A stretch of 64,000 nucleotides of DNA, from the NCBI GenBank assembly GCA_031290545.1, contig JAITNJ010000037.1:1-64000 (forward strand), given 5' to 3'. Under the pieces are notes generated by a model, which was not told the origin of the DNA, did not search any database, and worked only from the letters and a program-made list of their open reading frames with translations. The translations under genes were made by a program, and so were the position numbers. Origin of the DNA: Rhodospirillaceae bacterium. Lineage in GTDB: Bacteria > Pseudomonadota > Alphaproteobacteria > Rhodospirillales > Magnetospirillaceae. Positions 1 through 12,874 of this stretch are shown in pieces; the first letter of the stretch is position 1, and each line of letters begins with the position of its first letter.

Positions 1-2
1 TC

Positions 3-113
3 GAAGGTGTTGTCTTTATTATTAATAGAGACACCACCTTCAAGACCAACATATAAGCCTTCAGCTTGAGCAACACTTGCCATACCTGCTAGTAGACTAA
101 TAGATAGTATGAC
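3..113 (-). pseudogene. 5' part of an outer-membrane beta-barrel-like protein (signal peptide), runs off window edge; possibly start-disrupted
   Basis: Minus-strand frame reads VILSISLLAGMASVAQAEGLYVGLEGGVSINNKDNTF: signal peptide with AxA cleavage site followed by a beta-barrel-like YVGLEGG start. The frame has no ATG/GTG/TTG between the upstream TAG and GTC at 113; first in-frame ATG is at 83, inside the signal peptide. Confidence 0.4.
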
Positions 114-335
114 ATGAGGTTGATTTAAATTCTAATAACAATAGAAAGTTCTTTTTATTAAAAGAAAAAGGTATTAATTTATAAAAGTATTGCGATTAAA
201 AAAAATATCTGAGATTAGCTGCTGATTTTTTCAAAACACATAATTAATTACTGAAGACGTATAATTAATATTGTTTGTAAGTCTACTGCTGTATGGCATT
301 ATTTATATAGTAATTGAATTAAATTGTATAGATAA

Positions 336-1400
<1,065 letters not shown>

Positions 1401-1596
1401 AATAATACCAATATAGAATCAACTAGAAAAAACAACTTAAATATTGATTTGTTAAAATTATTAGTATGGATTTGTTAATTAAGAATATTAATATTTTATA
1501 TTTGTTATTTTGATATACAAAATCAAAATAATTATGGTGCGTAATATCATAAAATGTTTTTTTGTTAAGAATTTTGTGTTTTCGAGGATTTGATCT

Positions 1597-2757
1597 ATGA
1601 GTGAAAATATTGATAAAGATCGTGTTTTTATTTTTGATACAACACTACGCGATGGCGAACAATCACCAGGTGCTTCAATGAATATCGAAGAAAAATTATC
1701 TATAGCTACTCTACTCGAAGAAATGGGCGTTGACGTAATTGAGGCTGGATTTCCAATCGCTTCAAATGGAGATTTTGATGCAGTTTCAAAGATTGCACAA
1801 ATTATCACCAGATCAACTGTCTGTGGTCTAGCACGAACAATTAAGAACGATATTGAACAATGTGCATTAGCCATTAAGTCAGCACCTTTAAAACGAATTC
1901 ACATAGTCATTTCTACATCATCATTGCATATGAAGTATAAACTACAAATGACCCCTGAATCAGTACTTGAAGCAATCCGCGATAGTGTTATATTAGCACG
2001 TAATTTGGTTGATGATGTAGAATTGTCAGCCGAAGATGGATCACGTACTGATCATGATTTTTTATGTCGTTGTGTTGAAACAGCAATAACAGCTGGAGCG
2101 TGCACTATCAATATTCCAGATACAGTTGGATGGTCAATGCCAAATGAATACGCAGATCTAATTTCTATGTTGCTTGCACGCGTACCAAATATTGATAAAG
2201 CTATTTTATCAGTGCATTGTCACAACGATTTAGGGCTCGCCGTTGCCAACTCACTAGCAGCTGTATGTGCTGGAGCTCGCCAAATTGAATGCACAATCAA
2301 TGGTTTGGGTGAACGTGCTGGCAACGCTGCTCTTGAAGAAATTATAATGTGTATAAAAACACGATCTGATCGATTACCCTACAGTAATAATATAAGAACA
2401 GAACTAATTACTAGAGCTTCTCGTTTAGTTTCTAGTATTACCGGAATTTCCGTTCAGCCAAATAAAGCGATCGTTGGTAAAAATGCATTTGCTCATGAAT
2501 CCGGCATTCATCAGGATGGTATATTGAAGAATTCCAAAACCTATGAAATAATGACTCCAGAATCAGTTGGACTAGACAAATCAATTTTAGTACTTGGTAA
2601 ACATTCTGGCCGAGCTGCCTTTAAATCCAAATTAAAAGATCTTGGCTATAACTTAGAAAACGTTGATATTGAAGTTGCTTTTTGTCGTTTTAAGGATCTA
2701 GCAGATTGTAAAAAAGATATTTCTGATGATGATGTTAAGAGCATTATTGAACAATAA
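1597..2757 (+). CDS. leuA: 2-isopropylmalate synthase, catalytic part only (C-terminal regulatory domain absent)
   Basis: [55 protein letters not shown] motifs; 386 aa, ends just after [22 protein letters not shown]. Confidence 0.93.
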   Translation: MSENIDKDRVFIFDTTLRDGEQSPGASMNIEEKLSIATLLEEMGVDVIEAGFPIASNGDFDAVSKIAQIITRSTVCGLARTIKNDIEQCALAIKSAPLKRIHIVISTSSLHMKYKLQMTPESVLEAIRDSVILARNLVDDVELSAEDGSRTDHDFLCRCVETAITAGACTINIPDTVGWSMPNEYADLISMLLARVPNIDKAILSVHCHNDLGLAVANSLAAVCAGARQIECTINGLGERAGNAALEEIIMCIKTRSDRLPYSNNIRTELITRASRLVSSITGISVQPNKAIVGKNAFAHESGIHQDGILKNSKTYEIMTPESVGLDKSILVLGKHSGRAAFKSKLKDLGYNLENVDIEVAFCRFKDLADCKKDISDDDVKSIIEQ

Positions 2758-2947
2758 TAAAGACAAAACTTTATGAAAATGTTTTTTTATAGAATAAAAA
2801 GAATATCCTAATATTATTAATATATATATTAAATCAATTTAATTAAAATTAAACTTACTTGACTATTTTTGCAATCTTCAACTAATTCATTTATAATATA
2901 TCAAAGTTGTTATTAAGCTTAGTATTATATTTAAAACTCTAAATAAT

Positions 2948-2967
2948 AACTTTGATATATCAAAGTT
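2948..2967. promoter_or_regulatory. Perfect 20-bp palindrome AACTTTGATATATCAAAGTT upstream of mreB, with an extra half-site at 2896-2908
   Basis: Directly seen; half-site ATATATCAAAGTT recurs at 2896-2908. Confidence 0.45.
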
Positions 2968-3121
2968 CTCAATTATTGAATGAAAATTCATTTCAATTAA
3001 AGTTCTTCAATCGAGAAACGATACTACTAAGTCAACTAGAAAAATACTTTGATGCCGCATAATGTTTTGCTATCAATAACATTAGTACAATGCTGAGAAC
3101 AATAAGAAATTTAGTATTTGA

Positions 3122-4174
<1,053 letters not shown>

Positions 4175-4207
4175 TACAGATCTACTTAGTGTCGTAAAGG
4201 TTTAGAT

Positions 4208-5086
4208 ATGAAACGACGTTGGAGAGATTTAGAATTTTTAGTTATACCAATTCCATTTATTAGGCGTTTTATTTTTTTATTACTGATTATCGTGTCAATT
4301 TGGCTACTGCTACCAGGCAAAATCGACAATTTAGAAAATCAACTACGAGCGGCAGTAAATGATACAATAGCGCCAATTCTTGATATCATGTCACGACCAA
4401 TAATTATCATTGCGGATAAGATCAATGATTTACGAGATCTAATAATAGTTAGATCAGAAAATGTTCGTTTAAAAAGAGAGATTATTAACTCTATGCACTG
4501 GCAAACTTTAGCCAGAAAACTTGATAACGAGAATCGAATCTTACGTAATCAATTAAATTTTATTCCAAATTCAGACTCTTCGTTTGTAACAGCACGAGTT
4601 GTTGGTGACACTGGCGGTGCTTTTGTTCATTCGATGCTAATTAATTCTGGTAGTAAAGATGGAATTTGCAAAAATCAAGCAGTGATTTCCGGTGAATTTT
4701 TAGTTGGACATATAACAGATGTTAGTAAGAATTCAGCTCGAATTCTGTTACTTACCGATATCAACAGTCATATTCCAGTGATTTTAAGTAATTCTCGAGC
4801 TCTAGCGATTATGACAGGAGATAATTCTGATCAACCACGACTTAATTATTTATCACCAAATATGAATACTATAAGTACTATAAGCGGCGATTTGGTATTA
4901 ACTTCAGGTAATGGAAACATTTTTCCACCTGGATTGCCTATTGGCGTAGTCTCATCAATTAAGAACGATATTGTTAGAGTTGAACCTTTTGTTCATCGTC
5001 ATAAACTTGAATATGTAATTGTAACCGATTTTGGTTTAAATAAAACTATTAAGCCAACAATATCTTTATCAAAAGGACACGATTAG
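4208..5086 (+). CDS. mreC: Rod shape-determining protein MreC
   Basis: Position after mreB; N-terminal TM, coiled coil, ARVVGDTGGAFVHSMLINSGSKDGI MreC core. Confidence 0.93.
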   Translation: MKRRWRDLEFLVIPIPFIRRFIFLLLIIVSIWLLLPGKIDNLENQLRAAVNDTIAPILDIMSRPIIIIADKINDLRDLIIVRSENVRLKREIINSMHWQTLARKLDNENRILRNQLNFIPNSDSSFVTARVVGDTGGAFVHSMLINSGSKDGICKNQAVISGEFLVGHITDVSKNSARILLLTDINSHIPVILSNSRALAIMTGDNSDQPRLNYLSPNMNTISTISGDLVLTSGNGNIFPPGLPIGVVSSIKNDIVRVEPFVHRHKLEYVIVTDFGLNKTIKPTISLSKGHD

Positions 5087-5607
5087 TGAAGCAATTATTA
5101 TTACAACAGATTAACCAAACTGTATGTTACTTATCATTAATCTTTGTAATTTTATTATTAATTGTTATTAATACTTTACCATTACATATACCAGGTTTTG
5201 TCATAATGGCACCATTACTACCTTTGATCGGAATCCATTATTTGTCAATATATCAACCAGGATTAATGTCACTAATAACAGCCTTTGTAATAGGTTTAAT
5301 AAACGATGCGGTCTCTGGATTTCCTCTCGGAATTTCATCACTAATTTATCTTTTTGTATATATAATAACTGTCTCACAAAGATATTTTTTCTATGGTAAA
5401 TCATTCTACATTATATGGTACTATTTCTGTTTGATTAGTGCGTGTTCTTTTGTTCTTCAATGTTTGTTAATATCGTTGTTGCTAAAATGTTCCCTAGAAA
5501 TACATTCATTAATTCTCGAATTTCTAATGACTTTATTTCTTTATCCAATAATTAGTTGGATTCTTGCTAATATTCAATTGATTTTTTATTTGAAATCCGA
5601 TCAATGA
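5086..5607 (+). CDS. mreD: Rod shape-determining protein MreD
   Basis: Hydrophobic 173 aa, between mreC and mrdA; GLINDAVSGFPLGISSLIYL motif. Confidence 0.88.
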   Translation: MKQLLLQQINQTVCYLSLIFVILLLIVINTLPLHIPGFVIMAPLLPLIGIHYLSIYQPGLMSLITAFVIGLINDAVSGFPLGISSLIYLFVYIITVSQRYFFYGKSFYIIWYYFCLISACSFVLQCLLISLLLKCSLEIHSLILEFLMTLFLYPIISWILANIQLIFYLKSDQ

Positions 5608-7568
5608 TTCGCGATAACAATCGCATTAAGATAATTGGACGTCGAGCTCTGATACTCGGATCAGGAAAATTAGTCATACTTTCTGTTCTTATTGGGCGAA
5701 TATACTATTTACAAATTTTAGAAACTGACAAATACACCATGTTAGCTGAAGCTAATAGAATTAATTTACATTTATTACAACCAATACGTGGTAAAATTTT
5801 AGATCGCAACGGTACGCCAATGGCAATTAATCAACAAAATTATCGTTTGATGATTCTATCAAAACAAGTTAGCAATCTCAGCAATATACTAGATAATTTG
5901 GCTAATATTATTTCAATAAGTGATCATGACAGAATCAGAATCATTCATGAAAATAAACGACAACGTGGTAACACTCCAATAATTGTACATGAAAATCTAT
6001 CTTGGGAAGATATTGCTCGTATAGAAATCAACACTCCGAATATTCCAGGTGTTATTATAGATGTTTCTCAGACTCGCAATTATCCAATCGAAAGATTTGG
6101 TGTTCATCCACTTGGTTATATTTCAGCTGCGTCTGTTACTGATTTATTAGATTCATCAGATCCTCTTCTTAAATTACCAGGATTTCGAATTGGCAAAACA
6201 GGAATAGAACGAGTCTATGATCTAGCGTTAAGAGGTAAAGCTGGAATCAAACAAGTAGAAATCAACGCAAATGGGCGAATTATTCGCGAACTAAGACATG
6301 ATGAGAGTAAGCCTGGTATTGATCTTAATCTCACAATAGATATTAATTTGCAACAATTCGTAGGTCAGAGATTAGGTAATGAAAGTGCTGCAGTAGTAGT
6401 AATTGATGTTAATTCTGGTGAAATTTTAGTGATGGTATCAACTCCATCATTTGATCCTAATATAATTATACGAGGGATAAATTACGAAGAATGGAATGAT
6501 CTAATCTCTAATCCAAGAGCACCACTTACTAATAAGGCAATCGCAGGTCAATATCCGCCAGGATCAACATTCAAATTGATAACAGCATTAGCAGCATTAG
6601 AAAGCGGAATAATCGATAAAGATAAAATGATATTTTGTTCAGGTCAAATGAGCCTTAATAATAATATTTATCACTGTTGGAAGAAAAATGGACACGGTTC
6701 GCTTAATCTTATTGACGGAATCAAAAATTCTTGCGATGTATATTTTTACGAAATTTCTAGATGTATTGGATTTGAAAAGATCGCCAAAATGGCAAAATGT
6801 TTCGGATTAGGAACACAAACTGGAATAGACTTATTAGAAGAACGTGCAGGTATAATCCCTAATCGAGAATGGAAATTATCAAATTTGGGTAAATCTTGGA
6901 ACCAAGGTGAAACGCTGATCAGTGCTATCGGTCAGAGCTATGTACTAACAACACCATTACAATTAGCTGTAATGACAGCAAGAATTGCTAATGATGGATA
7001 TGCAGTACGACCACATTTAACGCGCGATATAGTAGATGGCGTAAATACAATTCCAAGACCAGTACCAAATTGGTCAAATCTTGGAATTTCAAAACAATCG
7101 TTAGCTATAGTACGACGCGGAATGTTTGCAGTGGTTAATGATCCAGGCGGTACTGCTTATAAATCAAGAATTAAAGATAATGAAATGATCATGTCTGGTA
7201 AATCTGGATCTTCTCAGGTTAGACGCATCACATTGCACGAACGTAGTATCGGAATAAAAAAAAATAAAGATCTTCCATGGAAAGATCGAGATCATGCATT
7301 ATTTGTCGCATATGCACCTGAAATCCAACCTCGCTTTGCATGTTGTATAACGATCGAACACGGTGGTAGTGGTTCAACCAATGCAGCGCCAATAGCACGA
7401 GATATTTTAATTGAAGTACAAAAACGCTACTTACATCAAAATATTAATTCAACGAAAACTATACAAAGAAATCCAAATTCTCATGATTCAGTAATGGAAG
7501 ATTTTATAAAGAAGAGTTCTAATGATCAAAATGAAATAGAAAATTTTGATATTAGAGAACGCGAATGA
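5604..7568 (+). CDS. mrdA: Penicillin-binding protein 2 (peptidoglycan transpeptidase)
   Basis: GQYPPGSTFKLI (SxxK), NSCDVYFYE, SGKSGSSQVRR motifs; ATGA overlap with mreD. Confidence 0.96.
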   Translation: MIRDNNRIKIIGRRALILGSGKLVILSVLIGRIYYLQILETDKYTMLAEANRINLHLLQPIRGKILDRNGTPMAINQQNYRLMILSKQVSNLSNILDNLANIISISDHDRIRIIHENKRQRGNTPIIVHENLSWEDIARIEINTPNIPGVIIDVSQTRNYPIERFGVHPLGYISAASVTDLLDSSDPLLKLPGFRIGKTGIERVYDLALRGKAGIKQVEINANGRIIRELRHDESKPGIDLNLTIDINLQQFVGQRLGNESAAVVVIDVNSGEILVMVSTPSFDPNIIIRGINYEEWNDLISNPRAPLTNKAIAGQYPPGSTFKLITALAALESGIIDKDKMIFCSGQMSLNNNIYHCWKKNGHGSLNLIDGIKNSCDVYFYEISRCIGFEKIAKMAKCFGLGTQTGIDLLEERAGIIPNREWKLSNLGKSWNQGETLISAIGQSYVLTTPLQLAVMTARIANDGYAVRPHLTRDIVDGVNTIPRPVPNWSNLGISKQSLAIVRRGMFAVVNDPGGTAYKSRIKDNEMIMSGKSGSSQVRRITLHERSIGIKKNKDLPWKDRDHALFVAYAPEIQPRFACCITIEHGGSGSTNAAPIARDILIEVQKRYLHQNINSTKTIQRNPNSHDSVMEDFIKKSSNDQNEIENFDIRERE

Positions 7569-8710
7569 AAGAACGTCATATGTCATTTCGTTTTTATCAA
7601 AATAAAATAAGTATAAATAAAAAACTAAGACATATTAATTATGTATTCATTTTTTTAATCATGACAGTTTGTTCTGTTGGCTTTATGACTCTTTATTCAG
7701 TTGAAAACGGCAATATTGATCCTTTGGTTTCAAATCAAATATTACGTTTTTTTGTTGGTTTTATTATGATGTTAATAATCGCCACAATAGATATTAATTT
7801 CTGGATACGATGGGCTTACGTAATCTACGGCATCACAATACTTCTTCTGATCACTGTAGAAATTACCGGATCCGTAAATATGGGAGCACAACGTTGGATC
7901 AATTTAAAATTCATTCAATTACAACCATCAGAAATTATGAAAATCGCATTAGTTCTTGCTCTAGCTCGCTATTTTCATTGGTTAAACTGTTACAATGTTA
8001 AACGTTCTTTGTATTTAATACCTCCATTAACAATGATTATTGCACCAGTTATATTAGTATTTAATCAACCAGATTTTGGTACTGCAATAGTATTGACTAT
8101 GACAGGTGGTGTAATATTTTTTCTTGTTGGAGTGCAAATATGGAAATTTATAACAATCATAGCTTTCGGATTGGCAGCAATTCCAATAATTTGGAACTTG
8201 ATGCACAAATACCAGCGTCAACGTATTATCACTTTTTTAGACTCAGAAAGCGATATCACAGGTTCAGGATACCACATAATGCAATCAAAAATTGCATTTG
8301 GATCTGGTCATATTTTTGGTAAGGGATTTCTATTAGGCACACAGAATCATTTAAATTTCCTACCAGAAAAACAAACTGATTTTATCTTCACTACCTTTGC
8401 TGAAGAATGGGGTATAATTGGTAGTACCGTGCTATTATTACTTTATACAATGATCATATTTTATAGTTATAAAATGAGTCTACAGGCATGTAGTCAATTC
8501 GCGCGTCTTATAGGTCTAGGATTAATAACAAGCTTTTTTCTTTATGTGTTCATCAATATTGCAATGGTAACAGGATTAATACCAGTAGTTGGTATACCGC
8601 TGCCATTAATTTCTTATGGCGGCACTTCAATGATAACCACATTATTTGCTTTCGGCTTAATTTTAAGTGTTTATATTCATCGCAACGTATATATATCTAA
8701 TAATATTTAA
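7565..8710 (+). CDS. rodA: Rod shape-determining protein RodA (SEDS family)
   Basis: GAQRWINLKFIQLQPSEIMKIALVLALARYFH; LPEKQTDFIFTTFAEEWG; PLPLISYGGTSMIT. Confidence 0.96.
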   Translation: MKERHMSFRFYQNKISINKKLRHINYVFIFLIMTVCSVGFMTLYSVENGNIDPLVSNQILRFFVGFIMMLIIATIDINFWIRWAYVIYGITILLLITVEITGSVNMGAQRWINLKFIQLQPSEIMKIALVLALARYFHWLNCYNVKRSLYLIPPLTMIIAPVILVFNQPDFGTAIVLTMTGGVIFFLVGVQIWKFITIIAFGLAAIPIIWNLMHKYQRQRIITFLDSESDITGSGYHIMQSKIAFGSGHIFGKGFLLGTQNHLNFLPEKQTDFIFTTFAEEWGIIGSTVLLLLYTMIIFYSYKMSLQACSQFARLIGLGLITSFFLYVFINIAMVTGLIPVVGIPLPLISYGGTSMITTLFAFGLILSVYIHRNVYISNNI

Positions 8711-8806
8711 AGTTTAAATATACTAAATCATAGCTTTACATACAAAAATAAGACTAAGAATCATTAGACAAATTAATTATTTATTGTTAATAATCAATAT
8801 CGGTTT

Positions 8807-8882
<76 letters not shown>

Positions 8883-9079
8883 AATTAGTTATATAATAAC
8901 AATAAATTCAAAGTAAATTATTGAATTTAAATCAAGCTTTGTTGAAAACAAGTTAACATCTATCTTATAAAGACTCCATCATTATTACATAATTCGTATC
9001 GATTATTAAATTAATCATATATTCTTGTAAAAGAAAATATATATTTAAATTTCAATAATAAGCTAGAGAAGAATTAAAA

Positions 9080-10354
9080 ATGAGGATTTTAGTGATCGGA
9101 TCAGGAGGACGTGAACATTCGTTATGTTGGGCTATTAATCGCTCTCCGCTGTGTCAGAAATTATTTTGTGCTCCTGGCAATGCCGGAATCGCTGAATTGG
9201 CAATTATAGTTCCAATTAACATTGAAGAAGTTGACGCTTTAGTCATTTTTGCGCAAATAAATGTTATAGATTTTGTAGTAATTGGCCCAGAAAAACCATT
9301 AGTTTTGGGTTTAGTCGATAAACTTGAGGCCGTTGGCATAAAAGCTTTTGGCCCTAACATTTCTGCTGCTCTTTTGGAAAAATCAAAGGGATTCATGAAG
9401 AATATTTTAAATAAATATAAAATACCAACTGCTGCTTATAGAATATTCAACAATGCTGAAGTTGCAAAAGAATTTATTCGCACTAAGGGAGTTCCAATAG
9501 TAATAAAGGCAGATGGCTTAACTGGCGGAAAGGGAGTTGTAGTAGCAACTAATCTTGATGAAGCAATAACATCAGTAGATAACATGATGTATGAAAAAAA
9601 ATTCGGAATTGCTGGTAATAAATTAGTAATTGAAGAGTTTCTTACTGGTGAAGAAGTTAGCTTTTTTGCCATCGTTGATGGAATAACAGCACTTCCTCTA
9701 ATTGCTGTACAAGACCACAAACGCGTTGGTGATGGTGATACAGGGTCTAATACAGGAGGTATGGGGGCTTATTCTCCAGTACCTTTAATTACACCAGAAA
9801 TTATTAATAAAATCATGAAAAGATGTATATTACCTACTATAAATGGTATGGCAATTTCAGGAAGACCTTATCGAGGCGTTCTGTTCGCAGGTTTGATGAT
9901 CGATAAGGGAAATCCTAAAATACTTGAATATAACGTTCGTTTTGGTGATCCTGAATGTCAAGTGATAATATCACGCTTAACATCAGACATAGTTCCGTTG
10001 ATGTTATCTAGTATCAATGGAAAACTAACAGAACAAAAAATTGAATGGTCACAAAATTCAGCTTTAGTTGTAGTAATGGCATCAAAAGGATATCCTGGTA
10101 ATTACAGTAAAAACACTGTTATAGATGGTATTAACGATGCAAATCAAGTATCAGGTGTAAAAATATTCCACGCCGGTACTGATCGTAATTCTATTGGTCA
10201 ATTTATTGCTACTGGCGGTCGCGTCTTAAATGTAACAGCAATTGGCTTCAATGTCGAAGACGCACGAGAACGTGCGTATCGTGCTATTGATATGATTCAC
10301 TGGTCTGATGGATTTTACAGGAATGATATCGGATGGCAAGCAATAGGTAAATAA
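9080..10354 (+). CDS. purD: Phosphoribosylamine-glycine ligase
   Basis: MRILVIGSGGREHSLCWAI; VIKADGLTGGKGVVVA; NVRFGDPECQ. Confidence 0.97.
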   Translation: MRILVIGSGGREHSLCWAINRSPLCQKLFCAPGNAGIAELAIIVPINIEEVDALVIFAQINVIDFVVIGPEKPLVLGLVDKLEAVGIKAFGPNISAALLEKSKGFMKNILNKYKIPTAAYRIFNNAEVAKEFIRTKGVPIVIKADGLTGGKGVVVATNLDEAITSVDNMMYEKKFGIAGNKLVIEEFLTGEEVSFFAIVDGITALPLIAVQDHKRVGDGDTGSNTGGMGAYSPVPLITPEIINKIMKRCILPTINGMAISGRPYRGVLFAGLMIDKGNPKILEYNVRFGDPECQVIISRLTSDIVPLMLSSINGKLTEQKIEWSQNSALVVVMASKGYPGNYSKNTVIDGINDANQVSGVKIFHAGTDRNSIGQFIATGGRVLNVTAIGFNVEDARERAYRAIDMIHWSDGFYRNDIGWQAIGK

Positions 10355-10492
10355 ATACAGTCTTATTTTCATTCTCAAAATACTACTAAGAATTTTGAGC
10401 TCTTCTTATCGTATAGCGGATTAATCTTAATACAAAAAAGACATTATATTACATTAATTTTTCTCATTTTAATTTCTCATTAACAACATTAA

Positions 10493-10930
10493 TCAACGTC
10501 TTTCGCGAAAAAATGATACTAGTAATTCAGCAGTATACCGTTCTTCAAGACCACCAATGACTTCTGGATGATAACAGGTATCACGATCGAATACACGAGA
10601 ACCATGATCTACACCGCCATTCTTTATATTGTAAGCACCAAAATACAAACGACGAATTCGCGATAGTTTCATAGCCATAGCGCACATTGAACAAGGTTCT
10701 AATGTAACCCACAAATCACATTCATCAAGTCGTGGACTTTCTTGAAATTTCGTAGCCATACGTATTGCTACTATTTCCGCATGTGCCGTAGGATCGTTCC
10801 ATGCACAAACCATATTTCCAGTACGAGCCAAGACAATACCTTCTTTAACAACAACAGCACCTACTGGAATTTCACCACGATTACCAGATGCTTCAGCTTC
10901 AGCGATAGCAATAGCCATAAACGGATTCAT
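10493..10930 (-). CDS. tadA: tRNA(adenine34) deaminase / nucleoside deaminase
   Basis: HAEIVAIR and TLEPCSMCAMAM zinc deaminase motifs; GEIPVGAVVV. Confidence 0.93.
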   Translation of the reverse strand: MNPFMAIAIAEAEASGNRGEIPVGAVVVKEGIVLARTGNMVCAWNDPTAHAEIVAIRMATKFQESPRLDECDLWVTLEPCSMCAMAMKLSRIRRLYFGAYNIKNGGVDHGSRVFDRDTCYHPEVIGGLEERYTAELLVSFFRERR

Positions 10931-11342
10931 AATAACTCCATTATGAAGAAGTCATTTTTTTATTTAAAAACCACATTTTATTAAAATTAATTAAAACAGG
11001 TTATTATAATAATGAGATATTAATATTTCATTATTATTCAATAATATATTTTCACATATATAAATAGCACTACTATCATGATCAAATTATACTGACCTGA
11101 AAGATCATTCCATCAAATATCGTAAAATACAACATTAAATAACTAATTGTTTGTAATAAGATTAAAATGTAGACTATTTTATACAAACAAAGTTAATATA
11201 AAAGTACGTTATCCATAGTGCTACTATTTGTGTGTTTTACCTTATAAATAAGAAATGACACATCGTTTAAATAATACAACAATTCTAATTATTATTAGAT
11301 AATTGACCGTAATATAATTAATTTCACTGAAGATTCATATTA

Positions 11343-12095
11343 ATGATTAACACTCCAAAAATAAATGGTGAACGTATTTCCAAACGCTTAGCTCAAGCAG
11401 GATTATGTTCGCGTCGTGATGCTGAGCGATGGATTAGTAAAGGAAGGGTCAAAATAGATGGTCAATTATTAATTTCTCCAGCAACAATTGTAACTAAATC
11501 AAATTTAATAACTGTTGATGGAAAAGCATTACCAACCACGACAAACTGTACACGATTGTGGCGCTATTACAAACCATCAGGATTAATAACAAGCCATAAA
11601 GATCCTTATGGCAGACCGACAGTTTTTAATTATTTGCCAAAAAACATACCTCGTGTAATTTCAGTCGGTCGTCTTGATCTAAATTCAGAAGGGTTACTTT
11701 TATTAAGTAATGATGGAAGTCTAACAAGACAATTAGAATTACCTTCAACTGGTTTAATTCGTCGATATCATGTCCGAGTATATGGAAAACTAAATATGTC
11801 TAAGCTTGTTGCTATAGAAAGAGGAATTGCTATAGAAGGCGTTACTTATAGTTCGATTAAGATTTCATTAAATAGACAAAATGGATCTAATGCATGGTTA
11901 ACTGTCAGTTTGAATGAAGGTAAGAATCGTGAAATTAAGAAAGTAATGGAATATTTCGATTTAATAGTTAATCGTTTGATACGTATTTCCTATGGTTCAT
12001 TCTATTTAAATTCTCTTAAATCCAATGAGATCGACGAAGTTTCACCAAAAATTGTCAAAAATCTCAAAGAACAATTTGGTATTAGCAATTTATAA
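11343..12095 (+). CDS. rluB: 23S rRNA pseudouridine synthase (RluB-like)
   Basis: S4 domain RLAQAGLCSRRDAERWISKGRVKIDG; VGRLDLNSEGLLLLSNDG; EGKNREIKKV. Confidence 0.92.
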   Translation: MINTPKINGERISKRLAQAGLCSRRDAERWISKGRVKIDGQLLISPATIVTKSNLITVDGKALPTTTNCTRLWRYYKPSGLITSHKDPYGRPTVFNYLPKNIPRVISVGRLDLNSEGLLLLSNDGSLTRQLELPSTGLIRRYHVRVYGKLNMSKLVAIERGIAIEGVTYSSIKISLNRQNGSNAWLTVSLNEGKNREIKKVMEYFDLIVNRLIRISYGSFYLNSLKSNEIDEVSPKIVKNLKEQFGISNL

Positions 12096-12198
12096 AATCA
12101 CGTTTCAAGATAATTATATTCGCTTAAATTAATTTAATGAATAAATAACAAATCAAAAAACAGAAAATTATTACATGTAATATAACATAACTGGTATC

Positions 12199-12756
12199 AT
12201 GCGGATTATCTCAGGACGTTACAAAGGACAAATATTACTTACACCAAAAGGATTCATTACTCGTCCAACTTCCAATCTTGTACGCGAAGCATTATTCAAT
12301 ATTTTAGAGCATACTATTCTAAAGTGTAATGAATCAACATTTAGAGGTATTTATGTGTTAGATGCTTTTGCTGGATCTGGTGCATTAGGCTTTGAATCAT
12401 TATCTCGTGGTGCTAATCATGTAACCTTCTTGGAAACAAACAGTAATGCATTAAACATTATTCATTACAATGCAAAAAAACTTGATGTTAAACATCAAGT
12501 TTCAATTAAACGTCGAGATGCTACACGACCACCAACAACATTATGTTCATGTCAAATAGTATTAATTGATCCTCCATATAAAAGTGGTTTAATCGAATCA
12601 ACATTAAAAACACTTCAATTTAGAGGCTGGATAACGTACAGTACTATTATTGTTGTTGAATTATCTATAAGTGAAAATTTTATAGCTACTGGTTTTATTA
12701 TTATAGAAGAGCGTAAATATGGCACAACGCGATTAATATTTTTACGCTCAAATTGA
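12199..12756 (+). CDS. rsmD: 16S rRNA (guanine966-N2)-methyltransferase
   Basis: MRIISGRYKGQ; RPTSNLVREALFNIL; VLDAFAGSGALGFESLSRGA; IDPPY. Confidence 0.94.
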   Translation: MRIISGRYKGQILLTPKGFITRPTSNLVREALFNILEHTILKCNESTFRGIYVLDAFAGSGALGFESLSRGANHVTFLETNSNALNIIHYNAKKLDVKHQVSIKRRDATRPPTTLCSCQIVLIDPPYKSGLIESTLKTLQFRGWITYSTIIVVELSISENFIATGFIIIEERKYGTTRLIFLRSN

Positions 12757-12874
12757 GTGTTTTTAATAAACCATCCGTTATTAAAAACATTTGAAATACA
12801 TAATGAAGATAATTAAGCTACAGTTGTTTATTCTAATAAAACATCAAACACAAATATAGATGTACTAATATTAA

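Noticed and set aside
1488-1874. 128-aa minus-strand ORF overlapping leuA 5' region
   Set aside because: Antisense shadow of leuA catalytic domain with no recognisable motifs.
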